Shown here: positions 8,274 through 15,062 of the stretch, piece after piece | How positions within the stretch are numbered: position 1 is the first letter of the stretch | Layout of the letters: every line of letters begins with the position of its first letter | From: DATDEW01 sp046590205 | Lineage (GTDB): Bacteria; Bacteroidota; Ignavibacteria; Palsa-1295 | Direction: 5' to 3' | Assembly: GCA_046590205.1 (NCBI GenBank) | Contig: JBKJTT010000086.1 | Location: 1 to 38,391 of the forward strand | Length of the DNA stretch: 38,391 nt | Position numbers and translations under genes: made by a program | The notes under the pieces: model-generated | What the model saw: only the letters and a program-made list of their open reading frames with translations | What the model was told of the DNA's origin: nothing | Databases searched by the model: none

Positions 8274-9854
8274 ATGACAAGCGAGCGTACATTTTTTCGG
8301 AAGATGGAGGAGTTCGGATTCTTCGAGCACATCTACTCGCACCTTCCACCGGAGTTCACAGCCGTCTTCGAGATCGCACGTATCCTCGAAGATGAAGATT
8401 CGCCGCTCCGTCAAACGTTAGAGCCGGCCTTGCGTATGCCAACACTTGAGGCAGTTTCGGCAAGAGATGAGATAGACGTATTCCAGCGTGACATCCCGAC
8501 AGGTGAAGAGTATGAAGCTGATTTCATCCGCAACCGCCGCGATGTGCAGCGTATCTATTCATGGCAGTTTCTTCTGCCTGATTCACTCTTCGATCAGCGC
8601 CTCGCAGAGCGTCAGCTTATGCTCCCTATAGCAAAGTCGCCGGTTATCTTGCCGGTTCAGGATGCGGGTGATAGCTTCTCATTTTCAAGTAATAAGCAAA
8701 AGGTATTCATTCTTTTTGATACCTCAAACTCGATGCGCGCTCACCACCGCATTCACTTCGCAAAAGCAATACTATTCTACTTCCTTGAGCGCAATAAAGA
8801 AGAGATGGGCTTTGTGAGCTTGCGGACGTTCGATGATAAAGTGGGGGAGATGAGTACGGCGATTGATACCGAAAGCTACAAAGCACTTGTCCGCAACATC
8901 GTCCGCATCAATGATCTCGGAATGGGAACGGTCATGCAGAAAGCCATACTGCAAGCCATTGATGATATAGCTATACATGATAATCTTTCCGGTGCGGAGA
9001 TACTTATCATTACTGACGGCGCGGTAACACTTGATGAGAATCTTATTCGCTCGCGGCTGGATGGCAACACGAAGATACATACGATTAAGATAGGACACAC
9101 GCAAATCTATGCGTCGGAGAAATTTATCGAAGAAGATATTCTTGCCGGTAAGGCAGGGCACATTAAACTTGTCAATGACCTCGTTCAGCAAGAGCGGGAG
9201 CTGACACATCAACTCAATGTTGTCCAAGGCAGAGATAAGAAAGCGCACTTAGAGCAATCGATGCGCGGCGTGAAGGAGCGAATGAGGAAAGTGAAAGCCG
9301 AACTCGGCGATGAGTATCGTAAGATGTATGGACATGAACTTGAGCGCATTAGCTCTGTCTATATCGAAGTGGATGACCTAAAGGACATGATCTTCGGCGC
9401 AAGCTCCGAGATGATAGACGATATAGAGGTGCTAGTCAAAAATATCGAGTCCGATGCAGAGGAGTTTTTCACGCCGGAGATGACGAAGAAGATCGCCATC
9501 ATGCATGACCATATCGGTTTCTTGCTTGAATATGAAAAAGATCCTGCGCTTAGACAAAAACTTGATGAACTTGATGAACGTCTCCGCCAACTCCTCAAGA
9601 GCGCATTAGAAGAGGAAGAGGGTGGTGCTGAAGGAGCGCCCGGAGAAAGCTCCGGACACTCGCGTGTAAATATCCCGATGAATGAAGACGACCTGCGCGA
9701 CCTGCATTTCTTGCTTGAGTTTGACGGACGTTCCGGCAAAACACAATGGATGCTGCTCTTCCGTTATATGAAGAAGGTTGCGACGAAAGCCGTCAAGCGT
9801 GTTTTTACTGCAACGATACGACTTGCGCCGAAGGTACGTCTGCCGCGCGATTAA
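8274..9854 (+). CDS. VWA-domain protein, likely MoxR/RavA partner (ViaA-like)
   Basis: 526 residues, no signal peptide, cytoplasmic. The VWA domain spans about 144-285 with a complete MIDAS start D149-T-S151-N-S153 (VFILFDTSNSM), GMGTVMQKAI as the threonine segment and ILIITDGAVT as the aspartate segment. Residues about 290-350 and 370-450 are long charged helices, probably coiled coil (EHLEQS-like, MRGVKERMRKVKAEL). An acidic, Gly-rich linker (EEEEGGAEGAPGESSG) precedes a basic C-terminus. ViaA of E. coli works with the MoxR ATPase RavA; by analogy the ATPase at 1354-2667 is the likely partner, although in E. coli the genes are adjacent and the VWA is C-terminal rather than central. The 3' end overlaps an antisense small gene. 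Confidence 0.85.
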   Translation: MTSERTFFRKMEEFGFFEHIYSHLPPEFTAVFEIARILEDEDSPLRQTLEPALRMPTLEAVSARDEIDVFQRDIPTGEEYEADFIRNRRDVQRIYSWQFLLPDSLFDQRLAERQLMLPIAKSPVILPVQDAGDSFSFSSNKQKVFILFDTSNSMRAHHRIHFAKAILFYFLERNKEEMGFVSLRTFDDKVGEMSTAIDTESYKALVRNIVRINDLGMGTVMQKAILQAIDDIAIHDNLSGAEILIITDGAVTLDENLIRSRLDGNTKIHTIKIGHTQIYASEKFIEEDILAGKAGHIKLVNDLVQQERELTHQLNVVQGRDKKAHLEQSMRGVKERMRKVKAELGDEYRKMYGHELERISSVYIEVDDLKDMIFGASSEMIDDIEVLVKNIESDAEEFFTPEMTKKIAIMHDHIGFLLEYEKDPALRQKLDELDERLRQLLKSALEEEEGGAEGAPGESSGHSRVNIPMNEDDLRDLHFLLEFDGRSGKTQWMLLFRYMKKVATKAVKRVFTATIRLAPKVRLPRD

Positions 9855-9954
9855 CAACGCGCTTGTTGAATGGTGCTGCCATTACGACTGTTGCGACAAA
9901 AATCGCAATACCGATAAAGAGATAAACCATTGTTGAACGTGTGAGCTTTGTCAT
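9805..9954 (-). CDS. Small single-pass membrane protein (49 aa), antisense overlap with VWA gene
   Basis: Reading leftward from ATG at 9954 gives a 49-residue protein: MTKLTRSTMVYLFIGIAIFV, then ATVVMAAPFNKRVVNRAADV, then PSAQVVSLQ, stop at 9805-9807. It has a basic N-terminus, one transmembrane helix (about 9-27) and a short polar tail. AGGA lies 8-11 bases before the ATG (GGTAGGATAGAAAC), a good Shine-Dalgarno. The last 50 bases overlap the 3' end of the VWA gene on the opposite strand, so the two genes converge. Function unknown. Support comes from the Shine-Dalgarno and topology; there is no homology evidence. Confidence 0.55.
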   Translation of the reverse strand: MTKLTRSTMVYLFIGIAIFVATVVMAAPFNKRVVNRAADVPSAQVVSLQ

Positions 9955-10061
9955 GTTTCTATCCTACCTTTGCTATTTGTGTTGTTTGTTACTGATTATT
10001 TGAGGACGCACCGACCAATTAGTTTAACAGAAAAAAATGAATTCATTTTCACTAACACACC

Positions 10062-10106
10062 AACTCAAAAAACTCATTAAACTCACCTAACTCATAAAAC
10101 TCAAAC
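10062..10106 (+). repeat. Five direct repeats with exact 9-bp period
   Basis: AACTCA recurs at 10062, 10071, 10080, 10089 and 10098, each followed by three variable bases (AAA, TTA, CCT, TAA, AAC). The spacing is exactly 9 in every case. It lies in the gene-poor interval, 11 bases before a long hairpin. It could be a minisatellite, an iteron-like protein-binding array or the edge of an interspersed repeat. Confidence 0.85.
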
Positions 10107-10117
10107 ATGGCGACCCG

Positions 10118-10190
10118 GGAGAGGGCTCGAGACGAGTCCTGTTCATACGTAAGTAGTGGGAGGAGCTTGCATGAACCGGACGCCCTCTCC
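10118..10190 (+). ncRNA. Candidate structured RNA or large palindromic element (three-part hairpin)
   Basis: The 73 bases fold on themselves almost completely. Stem 1 pairs GGAGAGGGC (10118-10126) with GCCCTCTCC (10182-10190). Stem 2 pairs GTCCTGTTCAT (10136-10146) with ATGAACCGGAC (10171-10181), with one mismatch. Stem 3 pairs GTAAG (10149-10153) with CTTGC (10166-10170), around a 12-base loop TAGTGGGAGGAG. A 9-base bulge (10127-10135) sits on the 5' side only. There is no T-run after it, so it is not an intrinsic terminator. The strand is not determined. It could be a leader element, a small RNA or a mobile palindrome. Confidence 0.55.
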
Positions 10191-10477
10191 ATTAAAGATC
10201 GCACACCTTCATCGTTTTTCAAGTTGGGCTTCGCGACTTGTAGGAAACTGAAACCCTTCTATACTATTAACCCGCGAGAAGTCATTTTGTCTCATAGCAA
10301 AAGCATTTTATGTTTCTTCCTTCGTGACCTTCGCTCATTCGCGTCTTCGGGGTACAGAATTTCACCAAGAAAATAAATAGAAAGTGTCGAATTGTGGGGG
10401 GATTTTTTACATAAAAATCATCTTGTTTATACCGAGATAATTTGCCTTATTTCATTAAGCTATGATGTAGTTACGTG

Positions 10478-10909
10478 ATGAAACTTCTTCTGGTTGGATA
10501 TATAGTTTGTGTTGCAAGTTGTGTATGCGCTCAAGAGCGCGTAAGCACTGCCACGCAAATCAAGCCCAACTCGGAGAGCGCCGCAAGCCCAGCGCGTGAA
10601 AACGCGAACCCCTCACCCGTTCTGGCGCAGAAAGTACAGTCAAAAGTAGCTATCCACTCACTCTCTGTTTTCCCGAATCCTGCATCGAAAGAACTTTCGA
10701 TTAAATACACCGTTCCGGCCGGTGTACACGGAAAGCTCGTCCTTCATGATATGAATGGCAAGGTCCGCGCAACGATCTGGGACGGCATCTCCGTCGAAAA
10801 AACGCATGAGATCAAATACGACCTAACCAAAACCCCTCCCGGCAGCTACATAGTAGGCCTCGTTTGCGGCTCCGACCAATGCTCGAAGGTTGTGACGGTG
10901 GTGAGGTAG
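10478..10909 (+). CDS. Minimal secreted T9SS type A sorting-domain protein
   Basis: 143 residues. A signal peptide (MKLLLVGYIVCVASCVCAQ) is followed by about 40 residues of low-complexity sequence rich in Ser, Ala, Asn and Pro. The rest is a complete type A sorting domain: VFPNPASKELSIKYTV, GKLVLHDMNGKVRA, and PPGSYIVGLVCGSDQCSKVV ending VTVVR. Nearly the whole mature protein is therefore the secretion signal, with almost no passenger. I chose ATG 10478 over the preceding GTG at 10475. Two cysteines in the tail (CGSDQC) are unusual for this domain. It may be a tiny surface protein, a decoy or regulator of the sorting machinery, or a remnant of a larger cargo that lost its passenger. Confidence 0.8.
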   Translation: MKLLLVGYIVCVASCVCAQERVSTATQIKPNSESAASPARENANPSPVLAQKVQSKVAIHSLSVFPNPASKELSIKYTVPAGVHGKLVLHDMNGKVRATIWDGISVEKTHEIKYDLTKTPPGSYIVGLVCGSDQCSKVVTVVR

Positions 10910-11129
10910 CATTTTTTCCCTATATAATCTTAATTCCCAACGACAAAGTGCGCCTCCAAAAAGCAGGGCAGAGTGTTGTTGACCTGACATAATCCCCGCA
11001 ACCTTCAGCGCACTTCGTAGAGAAGCAACCCCCAAGAAGGACGGAAGTAGCAAAAAATAATGCCCTAAATAACTATTAGTGATATGAACTCATTAGTACT
11101 TTTTGGGTTTTCACTTCTACCTAACCACA

Positions 11130-12074
11130 ATGAGACCACTGAGCATCATACTGATCCTCACTGTTGCCGTTCTTTATGGATGTGCAACCATGATTAACGG
11201 CACTACACAAAATGTGCCCGTTGATATTGATGAAGGAACATTTATTACCGATACCACGAATGTGCTTCAACCAGTATACCGTTCAGAAGAGAACACCACA
11301 TTCATTAAATTAAAGCGGAAGCAGGATCATCTTTTAACGTTTCGTAACGGCTCTGATTCGATACTTGTAAATGTGGTGGGTTCGATGGAAGGCGCATATA
11401 TTGCCGCAAATCTTTTTACGTATGGAGTAGGGTATATCGTTGATGCCTCGACAGGTGCTTGGTTTTCTTTCGACGGATTATCGGTGCGTTTCCCAAATAA
11501 GGGTAAGAAATCTCCATCTGATACAAATGTAATTGCTCAAGGTTACGACCCGTTTCGCCCCACAAAACTTGGGTTAGTTGTACGCCTTGGCGCTGGCATA
11601 TTAGGTCCTTTCGGAGGCAGCCAAGCGTTAATTATAGTCGGAGGGAACAGTTATTCTATGGGTTTGGGGTATAAACTATTTAATGATCTGCATATTTTTG
11701 CTGACTATACAGCAGTAGGACTATTAGACGCTCACCCAAAAAATTCAGATTACTTTTCGTATTCAAGTCTATCATCTTACGAAGCGAGCGTGAGATTTTA
11801 TCCGGTTTCTTCAATATATTTTACAGCTGGCGCTGGGTATTCACATGTCACGACAGACTCTCTGTCTCGTTATACAACCAATCATAAGCGAGAGAGTTTT
11901 ATCCCGTCGGAAGGCCGCATGGGGTCAGTTATTATAGGTGTCGGTCACTCGGGCTCTATTGGTTTTATTGAACTCCAAGCACGCTACGGAACGAATGGTT
12001 TCTATCTCTCATCCGGTGAACGAGGAAATCTATATTCTATTGGCTTGCGTTACGGATTGAATCTTACGTTTTAA
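11130..12074 (+). CDS. Outer-membrane lipoprotein with predicted beta-barrel C-terminus
   Basis: 314 residues from ATG 11130. The start MRPLSIILILTVAVLYGCAT carries a lipobox (LYGC, Cys18), so it is a predicted lipoprotein. After the cysteine, MINGTTQNVPVDI is typical of a lipoprotein group whose mature part opens with CAT(I/M)xNGT. Residues about 150-314 show alternating hydrophobic strands (LGLVVRLGAGILGPFG, YEASVRFYPVSSIYFTAGAG, SIGLRYGLNLTF) with a terminal Phe, like a small outer-membrane barrel. Function unknown. It converges with the VWA protein gene on the other strand. Confidence 0.75.
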   Translation: MRPLSIILILTVAVLYGCATMINGTTQNVPVDIDEGTFITDTTNVLQPVYRSEENTTFIKLKRKQDHLLTFRNGSDSILVNVVGSMEGAYIAANLFTYGVGYIVDASTGAWFSFDGLSVRFPNKGKKSPSDTNVIAQGYDPFRPTKLGLVVRLGAGILGPFGGSQALIIVGGNSYSMGLGYKLFNDLHIFADYTAVGLLDAHPKNSDYFSYSSLSSYEASVRFYPVSSIYFTAGAGYSHVTTDSLSRYTTNHKRESFIPSEGRMGSVIIGVGHSGSIGFIELQARYGTNGFYLSSGERGNLYSIGLRYGLNLTF

Positions 12075-12075
12075 T

Positions 12076-12102
12076 GAAAAAGGGCACACTCTCGTATGCC
12101 CT
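12076..12102 (-). terminator. Intrinsic terminator for the minus-strand VWA gene
   Basis: On the minus strand AGGGCA pairs with TGCCCT around a 10-base loop (12081-12102), followed by a run of five T. It lies 42 bases past the stop of the minus-strand gene ending at 12145, and may also act weakly on the convergent plus-strand gene. Confidence 0.75.
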
Positions 12103-12144
12103 CAATCCCAATAATCCATAAAATCGCATTAATCCCAGTCCTTG

Positions 12145-14052
12145 TTATTCTTGCTGATTCATATCCGCCTTATCAAGCAGCTTATACATCTCGATGAGTT
12201 TGATGAACTCGGCGCGGTAGCCCTCATCGTCTTTGCCCTTGGCATGTCTTGCATTTGCGAGTGCGCTTGTTATTGTGGAGTTGCCTTTGAACTTCGAGTC
12301 ACGTAACACTTGCGCGAACTCCGCTACAGCCATCGCCCAATTGATGTTGTTGCTCGGTGTGGATGAAGTTATATTTGCTCCGTTGAGCGGCTGCGTGATA
12401 AGCTTCGAGACGGAATCCTTCGGTTCTTTATAGCGAAACTTCACGGTCATCATCTCATCACTTGAATTCATTACTGTTGACTGATACTTCAGTGCATCAA
12501 CTGAATCAAGATATTTATTTGCAGTGCCTGCGGGGATAATCTCGTAGAGCGCTGTTACGGTATGTCCTGCGCCTAGTTCGCCGGCATCTTTTTTATCGTT
12601 GTTAAAATCTTCTTTTGCAAGTAAACGATTCTCATATCCGATGAGGCGATAACCCTTTACTTTTGCAGGGTTAAACTCGATCTGTATTTTTACATCTTTA
12701 GCAATGGTATTGAGTGTGCCGCCCATTTGCGTAACGAGCATCTTCTGCGCTTCGAGAAGGTTATCTATATAGCCGTAGTTGCCGTTGCCTTTATCTGCGA
12801 GCGTTTCGAGTTTGTTGTCCTTGTAGTTACCCATTCCGTAACCGAGCACGGTTAGGAAGACACCTGACTCGCGCTCTTTCTCGATGATGCGCTGGAGTTC
12901 ACCGTCAGATGATACGCCGACATTGAAGTCACCATCAGTGCAAAGTATGACGCGGTTGTTTCCGTTTTTGTTGAAGTTCTCACGTGCGGTCGCATACGCA
13001 AGCTTAATGCCTGCACCACCTGCTGTTGAGCCGCCTGCACGAAGTTCTTCGAGTGCCGCAAGTATTTTCTTCTTATCACTGCCCGATGTTGGCGGAAGAA
13101 CGAGTCCTGCCGCACCTGCATAGACGACGATAGAAACTTTATCTTCCTCGCGAAGCTGATCAACAAGTAAGCGCATTGATTTTTTGACAAGCTCAATGCG
13201 GGTTGGTCCTTCCATTGAACCGGATACATCAATAAGGAATGTCAGATTTGAAGCAGGCAGATTTTCTTTCGGAATATCTTTGCCTTGCAAACCGACAAGC
13301 ACCAACTGATGACTTCTATCCCATGGGCACACGGTCGTTTCCGTGTTAATAGAGAACGGATGCTCGCTCTTCGGCTGAGGGTAGTCATAGGTAAAATAGT
13401 TTATCATCTCTTCGATGCGCACAGCATCTTTCGGAGGTGCGCTTCCTTGCATGATGAATCGGCGAACGTTCGAGTAACTTGCATTGTCAACATCTATAGA
13501 AAATGTTGAGAGCGGATTCTCGCGTGTACTTTTAAACTCGTTCTCTGCGATGGCGGAGTAATCTTCGGTATTATAGTCTTGGTCATAGGTCATAAATCCA
13601 CCGCCAATACCTTTGCGCGCATACATAGGCGCTGACATGCCCATGCCTGAATTTGATTGGAATATCGATTCAGCAGATGCATCTTTCATTTTTAACTCAC
13701 CTTTCTTCCGTCCTGTAGCGAGCAAGAAAGAAATGTTCGTCGTCTGATTTGCGGAGACGCTTATATTCTTCTGCGTCTGATAGATATACGAAGGATGGTC
13801 TGCTTTGACGGTGTAAGTACTTGAACCTGTCTCGGCGACTGCAACAGCAAGGGTTGCAACGCCGGAAGCATCGGTCTTTGCTTTTTGTTTTGTCTCGATG
13901 ACTTCGACTGTTGCGCCTTTGATGGGCGAGTTCGTCGCATTATCGAGAACAGTTACCGAAAGTGTCCCGCGCTGTGCGGTTGGGAGTGCAAATGCTATGA
14001 ATGCCCCTACAAAAAGAAGCACTACGGCTGAAATGAGAGATCTTGTTTTCAT
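12145..14052 (-). CDS. YfbK-like VWA protein with N-terminal carboxypeptidase-regulatory-like domain
   Basis: 635 residues from ATG 14052, chosen because GAGGAG lies 7 bases upstream and a signal peptide follows (MKTRSLISAVVLLFVGAFIA, then FALPTAQ). Residues about 28-112 form a carboxypeptidase-regulatory-like fold (RGTLSVTVLDNATNSPIKGA). Residues about 178-235 match the N-terminal extension of YfbK-type proteins (ENPLSTFSIDVDNASYSNVR). The VWA domain runs about 268-450 with MIDAS D275-V-S277-G-S279, and the rest is the DUF3520 C-terminal region. Members are exported, metal-binding adhesion-like proteins of unclear role. The insertion of a Gly/Met-rich linker (SNSGMGMSAPM) before the N-terminal domain is typical. 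A structured RNA candidate with its own terminator lies upstream. Confidence 0.9.
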   Translation of the reverse strand: MKTRSLISAVVLLFVGAFIAFALPTAQRGTLSVTVLDNATNSPIKGATVEVIETKQKAKTDASGVATLAVAVAETGSSTYTVKADHPSYIYQTQKNISVSANQTTNISFLLATGRKKGELKMKDASAESIFQSNSGMGMSAPMYARKGIGGGFMTYDQDYNTEDYSAIAENEFKSTRENPLSTFSIDVDNASYSNVRRFIMQGSAPPKDAVRIEEMINYFTYDYPQPKSEHPFSINTETTVCPWDRSHQLVLVGLQGKDIPKENLPASNLTFLIDVSGSMEGPTRIELVKKSMRLLVDQLREEDKVSIVVYAGAAGLVLPPTSGSDKKKILAALEELRAGGSTAGGAGIKLAYATARENFNKNGNNRVILCTDGDFNVGVSSDGELQRIIEKERESGVFLTVLGYGMGNYKDNKLETLADKGNGNYGYIDNLLEAQKMLVTQMGGTLNTIAKDVKIQIEFNPAKVKGYRLIGYENRLLAKEDFNNDKKDAGELGAGHTVTALYEIIPAGTANKYLDSVDALKYQSTVMNSSDEMMTVKFRYKEPKDSVSKLITQPLNGANITSSTPSNNINWAMAVAEFAQVLRDSKFKGNSTITSALANARHAKGKDDEGYRAEFIKLIEMYKLLDKADMNQQE

Positions 14053-14240
14053 GATATTTCTCCTCATGGATAAAGAACGTGATTGAGTTTTGAAGTTGTA
14101 TCTTCTATCGGTACTAATCTTATGCCAAAGCGAGCATATCATCAATACACTGAAATTTATGGTTTGTCACAGTGGGTAAACTACATTCACGTTGCAAAAA
14201 GCAATGACAGGATGGTGAATTGATTTTCATTCAATGATAT

Positions 14241-14271
14241 AAAATAAAAAAGCCGCCCGACGTGAGCGGCT
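14241..14271 (-). terminator. Strong intrinsic terminator at the 3' end of the RNA candidate
   Basis: On the minus strand AGCCGC (14271-14266) pairs with GCGGCT (14256-14251) around a 9-base loop, followed by TTTTTTATTTT. It lies about 190 bases upstream of the VWA start codon and defines the 3' end of the structured region 14266-14520. Confidence 0.85.
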
Positions 14272-14520
14272 TCCATCTTCCGAATCGAAAGGGTCCCCTA
14301 GGGACTCCCACATATCCTCTCGACCGGTTTCCGGAAAGCTAATAGATATGTACCTTCGGTCGTGTTTCTCGATTCAGAAGTTCTCACCATGCGCCTCGCG
14401 TTGCCGCGTTTTCCTTAGGGAACATCACCACACACCATGCAGCGGTGCGAGAGCGTCATGGCGCGTACCTCGTTTCCTTCCTTTTGAGAAGGAGTGGTGT
14501 CTGTGACCACTATGGTATTA
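14241..14520 (-). ncRNA. Unidentified structured RNA with pseudoknot (about 270 nt)
   Basis: On the minus strand, from about 14520 to the terminator, the sequence is GC-rich and strongly structured between AT-rich flanks. A 14-bp stem with two G-U pairs closes a domain (14380-14367 with 14290-14277; core GAATCGA with TCGATTC). Inside it, CGACCG (14361-14356) pairs with CGGTCG and ACATATC (about 14351-14345) pairs with GATATGT in interleaved order, which makes an H-type pseudoknot. GGGAGTCCC with GGGGACCC adds a hairpin. Upstream, CGCG-GCAA-CGCG is a GNRA hairpin, and AGTGGT/ACCACT and TTCC/GGAA are further hairpins. I found no tmRNA tag or acceptor end, RNase P core, SRP loop or familiar riboswitch core. 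It could be a stand-alone RNA or a riboswitch/attenuator for the VWA gene downstream. Confidence 0.7.
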
Positions 14521-14615
14521 CCCTACAATTATTATGCCAATTATTATATATTTTTTGCAACGTCACGCTACTTTCGCGTGTCCTATATATATGTAAGACA
14601 ATCTTGAAAAGATAC

Positions 14616-15062
14616 ATGAATACAACACGACGTGATTTTTTGCAGTCCTCACTCTCTACGCTTGCCGGGCTTACTATTGTTGGGTTTGTCAGCCCGATGC
14701 TTATTGGCTGTAGCGATGACCCTGCCTCATCGAATACGAGCGATGCGGGTAAATCTATAACGGTTGATGTTTCTACACTTGATGCGAGCGGGAAGGCAGT
14801 GCGGACAAGTTCTCCTTCGGGTCGCCCGCTTATTATTATTCGTCGCGCAGGGGATACGTATGTAAGTCTTCTACTTGAATGCACACATGCGGGATGTCAG
14901 GGAGATAGTTTATCTAATAGCAGTTCGGGTATCAGATGCGGATGCCATGGTTCGACATTCGATCTTGAAGGAAATGTAACCGGAGGTCCGGCTACTCGTG
15001 ATCTTTCAACATTTACAACGGTCTATGACGGAGCGACAAAAAAAGTAACAGTTACTTTTTAG
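14616..15062 (+). CDS. Rieske [2Fe-2S] protein with Tat signal
   Basis: 148 residues from ATG 14616; a longer frame starting at 14445 runs antisense through the RNA candidate and is rejected. The N-terminus has a twin-arginine motif (TRRDFLQSS) and hydrophobic stretch, and also a lipobox-like LIGC (Cys32), so the protein may be a Tat-exported lipoprotein or remain anchored. The cluster ligands are complete: C89-T-H91-A-G-C94 and C108-G-C110-H111-G-S, including the two disulfide cysteines of high-potential Rieske proteins. It normally mediates electron transfer in bc-type complexes or stand-alone chains. No cytochrome b or c gene is adjacent, so its redox partner is unknown. Its stop overlaps the convergent regulator gene by 11 bases. 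Confidence 0.92.
   Translation: MNTTRRDFLQSSLSTLAGLTIVGFVSPMLIGCSDDPASSNTSDAGKSITVDVSTLDASGKAVRTSSPSGRPLIIIRRAGDTYVSLLLECTHAGCQGDSLSNSSSGIRCGCHGSTFDLEGNVTGGPATRDLSTFTTVYDGATKKVTVTF

Larger units (their letters stand above)
9955..10477. other. Gene-poor interval
   Basis: About 520 bases without a gene I can support. It contains the upstream region of the antisense small gene, the period-9 array (10062-10106), the long hairpin (10118-10190) and then about 280 bases of unremarkable sequence. The segment around 10310-10370 (CTTCGTGACCTTCGC and following) resembles decayed interspersed repeat text. An 89-codon frame (10107-10376) runs through the hairpin and is judged spurious. Confidence 0.6.

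Noticed and set aside
10118..10190. tRNA gene (73 bases with complementary ends)
   Set aside because: The length and end pairing are suggestive, but there is no T-loop (TTCRANY), no D-arm and the interior forms one long stem instead of a cloverleaf.
10107..10376. 89-codon plus-strand frame
   Set aside because: It runs straight through the perfect hairpin, has no Shine-Dalgarno, an unlikely amino-acid mix (many Arg and Ser) and no recognisable motif.
10910..11129. Inverted AAGTGCG/CGCACTT as an RNA stem
   Set aside because: Only 7 bp separated by about 50 bases with no supporting structure; consistent with chance.
14241..14520. tmRNA, RNase P RNA, SRP RNA or 6S RNA
   Set aside because: No tag peptide or CCA acceptor end, no GAGGAAAGTCC-type RNase P core, no SRP apical loop, and the 5' and 3' ends do not pair as in 6S RNA.
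14445..14615. 57-residue N-terminal extension of the Rieske protein
   Set aside because: It lies antisense to the structured RNA, and the twin-arginine signal begins exactly at the later ATG 14616.
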